Assembly: GCA_029222685.1 (NCBI GenBank)
Contig: JARHVB010000028.1
Span: 33,089 to 97,088 of the forward strand
DNA from: Terripilifer ovatus
GTDB lineage: Bacteria > Pseudomonadota > Alphaproteobacteria > Rhizobiales > Beijerinckiaceae
DNA length: 64,000 bases
Reading direction: 5' to 3'
The notes under the pieces were generated by a model. It saw only the letters and a program-made list of their open reading frames with translations. It was not told where the DNA came from and did not search any database. This document shows positions 58,806 to 64,000 of this stretch, piece by piece; positions within the stretch are counted from its first letter, which is position 1; the number at the start of each line of letters is the position of its first letter. Made by a program: the position numbers and the translations under genes.

Positions 58806-58823
58806 GACAGCACACGCACGGGA

Positions 58824-59747
58824 TCAGGCCAGGATGTCGGCCGGCGCGCGCGCCAGCAGCACGCGTCCGGCCATTTCGCCGAGCGTCTCCGCCTGCTCGG
58901 CCGCGCCTTCCTCGGCGACCTCATACGCCTCGCTGCCGTCCACCCGCAGGATCAGGCCGGCGAACCGGAGACGCGCACCCTCGACCCGCGCCAGGCCGGC
59001 AATCGGCGTGCGGCAGGAGCCATCGAGGACGCGCAGGAAGGCGCGCTCGGCGGTCAGCGCCAGGCCGGTCGGCCGGTCGAGGATCGGCGCCAGCCAGCGA
59101 TGCACGTCGCCATCGTCGCGGCGCGCCGTAATGGCGATGGCGCCCTGCCCGACGGCGGGCAGAAAGTCATCCGTCTCCAGGATTGCCGTGGCGCGATGGG
59201 CAAGCCCCAGCCGCTTCAGGCCGGCGAGCGCCAGCAGGGTGGCGTCGAACTCGCCCTCCGCGATCTTGCGCAGCCTCGTCTCCACATTGCCGCGCAGCAG
59301 GCCGATTTCGACATCCGGGCGCAGCCGGCGCACCATCGCGCCGCGCCGCAGGGAGGCCGTGCCGACCCGCGCGCCCTGCGGCAGGTCGGCGATGCGCGCC
59401 GCCACGTTGGAGATCAGCACGTCACGCACGTCCTCGCGGGGCAGGTAGCCGGCGATATCGAGTTCGGGCGGCAGCACGGTCGGCAGGTCCTTCGACGAAT
59501 GCACGGCGATGTCGATCCGCCCGTCGATCAGCGCCGCATCGAGCTCCTTGGTAAACAATCCCTTACCGCCGGCCTGCGCCAGCGCCCGGTCCTGGATCAT
59601 GTCGCCGGTGGTGCGGATGGGAACGATTTCGATCGCGTCTTCGCTGACGGCATGCGCCCGCGCCAGCAAAGCCCGGGTCTGATGAGCCTGCGCCAGCGCC
59701 AGCGGGCTGCCGCGCGTGCCGATTCGCAGTTTTTTCATAGCGTTCAT
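58824..59747 (-). CDS. hemC: Porphobilinogen deaminase (hydroxymethylbilane synthase)
   Basis: The 307-residue enzyme polymerises four porphobilinogens. [20 protein letters not shown] at the N terminus, [29 protein letters not shown] near residue 75-95, [18 protein letters not shown] near 128 and the dipyrromethane-cofactor Cys in [11 protein letters not shown] near 240. ATG 59747 or 59738 are both possible; 59747 is used. It is divergent from tsaD with a 94-base shared promoter region. Confidence 0.95.
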   Translation of the reverse strand: MNAMKKLRIGTRGSPLALAQAHQTRALLARAHAVSEDAIEIVPIRTTGDMIQDRALAQAGGKGLFTKELDAALIDGRIDIAVHSSKDLPTVLPPELDIAGYLPREDVRDVLISNVAARIADLPQGARVGTASLRRGAMVRRLRPDVEIGLLRGNVETRLRKIAEGEFDATLLALAGLKRLGLAHRATAILETDDFLPAVGQGAIAITARRDDGDVHRWLAPILDRPTGLALTAERAFLRVLDGSCRTPIAGLARVEGARLRFAGLILRVDGSEAYEVAEEGAAEQAETLGEMAGRVLLARAPADILA

Positions 59748-59841
59748 GCGTGATTCACCCGATGCCGGCACGACTTCCGGCTTGTTTTCCTACTTGGACT
59801 ATAGGGTTTCAAGCGCTTCCCGGACAGTCTACAAGTGATCC

Positions 59842-60900
59842 ATGCGCGTATTGGGAATCGAAACCACCTGTGACGAGACCGCAGCGGCCGTGGTCGAGCT
59901 GCGCCCGGATGGCAGCGGCGAAATCCTCTCCAGCGAGGTGATGAGCCAGATCGCCGAACATGCCGCCTATGGCGGCGTGGTGCCGGAAATCGCGGCCCGC
60001 GCCCATGTCGACCTGATCGATCGCATTGTCCGCCGGGCGCTTGACCGGGCCGGCGTCAGGCTCGCCGATCTCGACGGCATCGCCGCCGCCGCCGGCCCCG
60101 GCCTCATCGGCGGCGTCATCGTCGGCCTGACGACGGGCAAGGCGCTGGCGCTGGCCTCGGGCAAGCCCTTCGTCGCCGTCAATCATCTGGAGGCCCATGC
60201 GCTGACGGCGCGGCTGACCGACGGCGTCGACTTTCCCTATCTGCTGCTGCTCGTCTCCGGCGGCCACACCCAGCTCATCGCCGTCAACGGCGTCGGCAAG
60301 TACACGCGCATCGGCACCACCGTGGACGACGCCGTCGGCGAGGCCTTCGACAAGGTGGCGAAAATGCTGGGCCTGCCCTATCCGGGCGGTCCCCAGGTCG
60401 AGCGCGAGGCCGAACACGGCGACCCGCGCCGCTTCGATCTGCCCCGTCCGATGCTGGGACGCAAGGAGCCGGATTTTTCGCTCTCCGGCCTCAAGACCGC
60501 CGTGCGGCTGCTGGCCGAGCGCATCGCCCCCCTGTCGCAGCAGGACATCGCCGACATCTGCGCCTCGTTCCAGGCCGCCATCGTCGATGTGCTGGTCGAC
60601 CGGGTTCGCGCCGGGCTTGGCGTTTTCCGCGCCGGCCATGGCTACCCCTCCGCCCTCGTGGTCGCTGGCGGCGTCGCCGCCAATGACGCGATCAGGCGGG
60701 CGCTGACGCGTCTCGGCACAGAATCCGGCCTTCGGCTCGTCATGCCGCCGCCAAGCCTTTGCACCGACAACGGCGCCATGATCGCCTGGACAGGGATCGA
60801 ACGGCTGCAGGCCGGCATGAGCGACGGCATGAATTTCGCGCCGCGGCCGCGCTGGCCGCTCGATCTCGAAGCGCCGCGGGTCCACAACGGAAAGGCATGA
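59842..60900 (+). CDS. tsaD: tRNA threonylcarbamoyladenosine transferase TsaD
   Basis: Transfers the threonylcarbamoyl group to A37 of ANN-decoding tRNAs with TsaB/TsaE. The 352 residues start [20 protein letters not shown]. The metal-binding [11 protein letters not shown] lies near residue 113-123, [12 protein letters not shown] near 135, [20 protein letters not shown] near 165 and the C-terminal [15 protein letters not shown] near 297. Standard length and start. It is the first of a forward run with the PLD gene and gpsA. Confidence 0.97.
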   Translation: MRVLGIETTCDETAAAVVELRPDGSGEILSSEVMSQIAEHAAYGGVVPEIAARAHVDLIDRIVRRALDRAGVRLADLDGIAAAAGPGLIGGVIVGLTTGKALALASGKPFVAVNHLEAHALTARLTDGVDFPYLLLLVSGGHTQLIAVNGVGKYTRIGTTVDDAVGEAFDKVAKMLGLPYPGGPQVEREAEHGDPRRFDLPRPMLGRKEPDFSLSGLKTAVRLLAERIAPLSQQDIADICASFQAAIVDVLVDRVRAGLGVFRAGHGYPSALVVAGGVAANDAIRRALTRLGTESGLRLVMPPPSLCTDNGAMIAWTGIERLQAGMSDGMNFAPRPRWPLDLEAPRVHNGKA

Positions 60901-60904
60901 GGTT

Positions 60905-61543
60905 ATGCGGCACATGCGGCGCAGCATCCGCTCCGGCCTGTGCCTCATTGCGTTCACCGCAGTCGCGGTCAGCTATGTGCCCGTCACGGCGCGCGGCCCC
61001 CTCGACGGGGAACCCAACACCGCGCGGGTCCGCCTGTTTTACGCGCCGCGCGACAACCTGAGCGAGGTCGACCGCGCGGTCATCGCCGGCGCCAGCCACG
61101 CGATCGATTTCACCGGCTATGTGCTGACTGACCGGGCCATCGCCGAGGCGCTGACCGATGCGGCGCGACGCGGCGTCAAGGTCAGGATCTATCTCGATCC
61201 CGATCAGCCGGCCCTGAAAAGCCCCCGCTCCTCCAGCGCCTTCTGGACGCTGGTGCGCCAGAACGGCGTCGAGACCCGCATCAAGACCGGCGGCAACGAC
61301 CTGATGCATCTGAAGGCCTATCATGTCGACGCCCGCATCCTGCGGACCGGCTCGGCCAATTTTTCCGTCAGCGGCTCGCGCTACCAGGACAATGATCTGC
61401 TATTGCTCGAGGGCCGCGACACCGTGGCGCAATTCGTCCGCGAGTTCGAATATATGTGGAACAGATCGGGCAGCACGCCGCTCAATCCCGACACCCAGCG
61501 GCCGGCGCCGCGCCGCTACGTCGGCGGAGACGATCGCCCGTGA
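60905..61543 (+). CDS. Exported phospholipase D-like nuclease (single HKD)
   Basis: The 212-residue protein has an N-terminal signal or anchor segment (about 8-28), then a single PLD domain. [20 protein letters not shown] and [20 protein letters not shown] occupy the first half, and the catalytic HxKx4D motif is in [20 protein letters not shown] near residue 137. One HKD motif per chain and the small size match the Nuc/Zucchini-type enzymes that dimerise to act, typically on nucleic acids, in the periplasm. It sits 4 bases after tsaD and its stop overlaps the gpsA GTG by four bases (GTGA), so it is embedded in the operon. Confidence 0.87.
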   Translation: MRHMRRSIRSGLCLIAFTAVAVSYVPVTARGPLDGEPNTARVRLFYAPRDNLSEVDRAVIAGASHAIDFTGYVLTDRAIAEALTDAARRGVKVRIYLDPDQPALKSPRSSSAFWTLVRQNGVETRIKTGGNDLMHLKAYHVDARILRTGSANFSVSGSRYQDNDLLLLEGRDTVAQFVREFEYMWNRSGSTPLNPDTQRPAPRRYVGGDDRP

Positions 61544-62541
61544 CCCATCACCACGCCTTCACCCGCATCGGCGTGATCGGCGCCGGCGCCTGGGGCACGG
61601 CCCTCGCCAATGTCGCCGCCCGCGCCGGCCATAGCGTCGATTTGTGGGCGCGCGATGCCCATCATGTCGCGGCGATCGCGCGCGACCGGGTCAATGCGAA
61701 AAAGCTGCCCGGCATCGCTCTCGACGCAAAAGTATCCCCCGCCAGCGACCATGCCGGCATCGCCGCGGCCGATCTCATCCTGCTCGTCGTGCCGACCCAG
61801 AGCCTGCGCGGCGTCGCGCAGCGCTTCGCGCCGATCTTGAAGCCGGGCGCGCCGGTCGTCGTCTGCGCCAAGGGCATCGAACAGGGAACCGATCTCTTCG
61901 TCTCCGACATCATCGCCCAGACGATGCCAGGACGCCAGCCTGCGGTTCTGTCGGGACCGAGCTTCGCCCACGATGTCGCCAGGGGCCTGCCGACGGCGGT
62001 CACCATCGCAGCCAGTGACGCGGCTTTGGCCGAACAGATCGGCGCGGCGCTGGCGACGCCGTCGTTCCGACTCTACCACACCGACGATCTGCGCGGCGTC
62101 GAGATCGGCGGCGCCGCCAAGAACGTGCTCGCCATCGCTTGCGGCATCGCCGCCGGCCGCGGTCTGGGCGCCAGCGCCGGCGCGGCACTGGTGGCGCGCG
62201 GCTTCGCCGAGCTGTCGCGCTTCGGCCGCGCTTTCGGCGCCCGCGGCGAAACCCTGATGGGCCTGTCGGGCCTGGGCGATCTCGTGCTCACCTGCGGCAG
62301 CATCCAATCCCGCAATTTCGCCCTCGGCGTGGCGCTCGGCGAAGGCATGCCGCTCGCCAGGGCCAGCGGCGGCAAGCTTGCCGAAGGCGCCTTTACCGCC
62401 AGCGCCATCCTCGACCTGGCCCGCAAGCGGCACGTCGAAATGCCGATCTCCCAAGCTGTCGACGCCGTGCTCGCGGGCCGGCTCGATATCGGCGGCGCCA
62501 TCGACACCCTGCTGGCGCGGCCGCTGCGGGGAGAAGGCTGA
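61540..62541 (+). CDS. gpsA: Glycerol-3-phosphate dehydrogenase [NAD(P)+] (GTG start)
   Basis: The 333-residue enzyme makes sn-glycerol 3-phosphate for phospholipid synthesis. Rossmann motif [19 protein letters not shown] near residue 10, [14 protein letters not shown] near 107, [20 protein letters not shown] near 133, the catalytic-lysine segment [19 protein letters not shown] near 188, and [12 protein letters not shown] near 245. The GTG at 61540 overlaps the upstream stop (GTGA) and gives family length; an upstream ATG in the PLD gene is spurious. Confidence 0.95.
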   Translation: MTHHHAFTRIGVIGAGAWGTALANVAARAGHSVDLWARDAHHVAAIARDRVNAKKLPGIALDAKVSPASDHAGIAAADLILLVVPTQSLRGVAQRFAPILKPGAPVVVCAKGIEQGTDLFVSDIIAQTMPGRQPAVLSGPSFAHDVARGLPTAVTIAASDAALAEQIGAALATPSFRLYHTDDLRGVEIGGAAKNVLAIACGIAAGRGLGASAGAALVARGFAELSRFGRAFGARGETLMGLSGLGDLVLTCGSIQSRNFALGVALGEGMPLARASGGKLAEGAFTASAILDLARKRHVEMPISQAVDAVLAGRLDIGGAIDTLLARPLRGEG

Positions 62542-62649
62542 GTCCTCCGCCAGTGGAAAGCATGTGCGAAAGCTCGACGGTTATTTCAACATCGCTCGAA
62601 AATGCTCTACGCTCGTGGCAAGCTTAACGAAATTCGGGATCAAGGCGAC

Positions 62650-63063
62650 ATGGCGCATTGGCTGGTGAAGAGCGAACCCTCCTCTTGGTCCTGGGACCAG
62701 CAGGTCGCGGCGGGAGCGAAAGGCACGTCCTGGAACGGTGTCCGCAATCACACCGCGAAGCTGCACCTGATGGCGATGAAGCTCGGCGACCAGGTCTTCT
62801 TCTATCATTCCAACGACGGCAAGGAGATCGTCGGCATCGTCGAAGTGATCAAGCTGTTCTATCCAGACCCTACCGATGCCAGCGGCAAATTCGGCATGGT
62901 CGATTTCAAGGCCGTTAAGCCGCTGAAGAAACCCGTCACCCTCGAAGAGGTGAAGGCGACGCCGGCTCTGGCGAAAATGTCACTCGTTACGTCCTTCCGG
63001 CTCTCGGTCCAGCCGGTGACCGACGCCGAATGGAAACTGGTCTGCAAGATGGGTGGGATCTAA
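62650..63063 (+). CDS. EVE domain protein (PUA-like)
   Basis: The 137-residue protein is a single EVE domain: MAHWLVKSEPSSWSWDQQ start, GTSWNGVRNHTAKLHLMAMK near residue 32, GDQVFFYHSNDGKEIVGIVE near 52-71 and a C-terminal TPALAKMSLVTSFRLSVQPV. EVE domains recognise modified bases in DNA or RNA (THYN1-like) and in other contexts accompany modification-dependent restriction; here it stands beside gpsA, a common arrangement in alphaproteobacteria (recollection). ATG 62650 is preferred to 62602. Confidence 0.92.
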   Translation: MAHWLVKSEPSSWSWDQQVAAGAKGTSWNGVRNHTAKLHLMAMKLGDQVFFYHSNDGKEIVGIVEVIKLFYPDPTDASGKFGMVDFKAVKPLKKPVTLEEVKATPALAKMSLVTSFRLSVQPVTDAEWKLVCKMGGI

Positions 63064-63098
63064 CGCGCAGCACGCTGCGTGCCTGGGGGGGGGCGACT

Positions 63099-63527
63099 AT
63101 GCAAGCGAGTATCGTGGCCGTGCTTGCCGCGGCCGTATCGGCATTCATTTTCGGCGCCATCTGGTATGGCGTGCTGAGCGCGAGCTGGCTCGCCGCGCAG
63201 GGACGCTCCATGGCCGACATGATTGCCGCCGACGGCAGGTTCAAGCCGCCGATCGTGCCGATGGTCGTGTCCTTCATCGCCCTGATCGTCATGGCGATCG
63301 TGCTCGGCGGAATGCTGAGCGGAGGCGCGACCGCCGGCGGCGGCATCAAGCGCGGTATCGCCACGGGCGCGCTGATGTGGCTCGGCTTTGTCATCACCAC
63401 GCTCGTCGCCAACCACGCCTATCAGGGCGCAAAGAGGCAGCTCACCCTGATCGACGGCGGCCATTGGCTCGGCGCGCTGATGATCGAAGGCGCGGTTCTC
63501 GGCCTGCTGACGTCATCCGTACCTTGA
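63099..63527 (+). CDS. DUF1761 family membrane protein
   Basis: The 142-residue protein has four hydrophobic segments (about 6-28, 50-72, 83-103, 122-140). The N-terminal FGAIWYGVLSASWLAAQGRS motif near 19-38 and GALMWLGFVITTLVANHAYQ near 89-108 are typical of DUF1761. No function is known. A run of nine G residues (63085-63093) lies at the ribosome-binding position, five bases before ATG 63099. Confidence 0.82.
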   Translation: MQASIVAVLAAAVSAFIFGAIWYGVLSASWLAAQGRSMADMIAADGRFKPPIVPMVVSFIALIVMAIVLGGMLSGGATAGGGIKRGIATGALMWLGFVITTLVANHAYQGAKRQLTLIDGGHWLGALMIEGAVLGLLTSSVP

Positions 63528-63606
63528 GAATGGTCCGGCTTCCGTCGTTCGGCGGTCATGTCGGAATGCCAGGCTGAGCGCCGGCACGAAGCTGGCCGAC
63601 GAGGCA

Positions 63607-63843
63607 ATGATGAACGACGACTATCCGGAACTCGACAAGATGCAGGCGGCTTACAAGGCAGCCGTCGAAGAATGGATCACCAAGATCCGCCGCGAAGAAG
63701 AGCTCGCTTCGGTCATTCACACGGCCGCCGAAGTCGATCTATGGGAACAGGCGGATATGGACGAGGACGAGGCGCGCGACCGCGTGAAGACTGCCAAGGA
63801 AGCCTACGAAGACGCCTTGCGCAAAGAACTGTTCGACTTCTGA
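63607..63843 (+). CDS. Small acidic helical protein, unknown function
   Basis: The 78-residue hydrophilic protein is rich in Glu, Asp and Ala, with predicted helices throughout (DKMQAAYKAAVEEWITKIRR, EVDLWEQADMDEDEARDRVK). There are two adjacent ATGs (63607/63610) and a weak ribosome site (GAGGCA). No family recognised, but an uninterrupted frame with biased composition and a hairpin after the stop support a real gene. Confidence 0.6.
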   Translation: MMNDDYPELDKMQAAYKAAVEEWITKIRREEELASVIHTAAEVDLWEQADMDEDEARDRVKTAKEAYEDALRKELFDF

Positions 63844-63861
63844 CGCCCGGATTTAAAGATG

Positions 63862-63899
63862 AGATCGTGATGCGATTCCTTGCAATCGCATCATGATCT
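63862..63899. repeat. 16-bp inverted repeat after the small acidic gene
   Basis: AGATCGTGATGCGATT (63862-63877) pairs with AATCGCATCATGATCT (63884-63899), one mismatch, loop CCTTGC. Similar GATCATGATGCGATT sequences are dispersed in Rhizobiales. It lies directly against the IS-like end and may terminate the gene ending at 63843. Confidence 0.7.
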
Positions 63900-64000
63900 A
63901 GCAGGCTGCTGAAAAAGTCGGATCGACCGTCTGTTTGGGCCTAAAAATTGAGTACGGACTGGAATCGAACCGTGAACGGATAGGAATCAAAAAGTTTGAA
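63900..64000. mobile_element. Possible end of an insertion sequence, cut by the window edge
   Basis: The sequence AGCAGGCTGCTGAAAAAGTC (63900-63919) resembles the terminal inverted repeat of IS1182/IS5-type elements found in Rhizobiales (recalled pattern). No transposase coding is visible in the remaining 80 bases, which are AT-richer than the surroundings. The other end and any target duplication lie outside the window. Confidence 0.45.

Noticed and set aside
62650..63063. EVE protein as part of a restriction system
   Set aside because: It is a single EVE domain with no fused or neighbouring nuclease, in a housekeeping context next to gpsA.
63955..63980. tRNA T-arm-like GGAATCGAACC on the reverse strand
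   Set aside because: No acceptor stem, D-arm or anticodon arm can be placed around it in either direction; it lies inside the IS-like end.

Overview
The window is GC-rich chromosomal DNA from an alphaproteobacterium, most likely order Hyphomicrobiales (Rhizobiales), in the Bradyrhizobium/Xanthobacteraceae neighbourhood. Signs of this are the tkt-gap-pgk-fba cluster, the F1-only ATP synthase operon (atpHAGDC without F0 genes), hemC-hemD divergent from tsaD-gpsA, DUF4164 next to zapA, 6S RNA upstream of the 5-formyl-THF cyclo-ligase gene, an Omp25/31-type porin, several orphan Bug/TctC and NMT1-type solute receptors, and dispersed palindromic repeats of the type common in that order. Genus assignment is inference.

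Layout. 1-3.1 kb: reverse-strand kdp operon (an unnamed small membrane ORF, kdpF, kdpA, kdpB cut by the window edge). 3.3-8.1 kb: a haem-dependent oxidative demethylase-like protein, an ABC1/UbiB-type kinase-like protein, an NMT1-type receptor and a DUF2252 protein. 8.8-12.3 kb: an orphan sigma-54 response regulator and a large L,D-transpeptidase. 12.4-20.9 kb: two more receptors, a MotA/TolQ-like plus OmpA/MotB-like pair, SuhB-like phosphatase, a Sel1-repeat protein coupled to a divergent ThiE-like protein, and a methyltransferase. 21-28 kb: MarR regulator, glycolysis/Calvin-type block (fba, pgk, gap, tkt), then DUF4164 and zapA. 28.2-35.9 kb: TctC-type receptor, porin, YebC, IlvD, EamA transporter, YmdB-type phosphodiesterase and the cyclo-ligase. 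36-37.5 kb: 6S RNA and rpoH, divergent.

37.7-40.7 kb: a proline-rich membrane protein and purA. 40.9-46.4 kb: F1 ATP synthase operon with an organic hydroperoxide resistance gene (ohr) between atpG and atpD. 46.4-51.5 kb: a patchwork of small stress or accessory genes (GST, secreted proteins, VOC, CsbD, FMN reductase with a divergent HxlR regulator, stand-alone cyclic-nucleotide fold) rich in short tandem repeats. 51.7-53.9 kb: priA. 54-56.7 kb: Zn/Cd/Pb-exporting P-type ATPase with a divergent MerR regulator and a clear MerR operator. 56.8-63.8 kb: TctC-type receptor, hemD, hemC, tsaD, PLD-type nuclease, gpsA, EVE protein, DUF1761 protein and a small acidic protein. The last 100 bases resemble the end of an insertion sequence.

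Most of the window is housekeeping. I found no CRISPR array, prophage, classical defence island, tRNA or rRNA. The items most worth a second look are ohr inside the ATP synthase operon, the MotA/OmpA-like pair far from flagellar genes, the extra small ORF in front of kdpF, the shared palindrome upstream of two envelope-related genes, and the terminator-like hairpin just upstream of purA.
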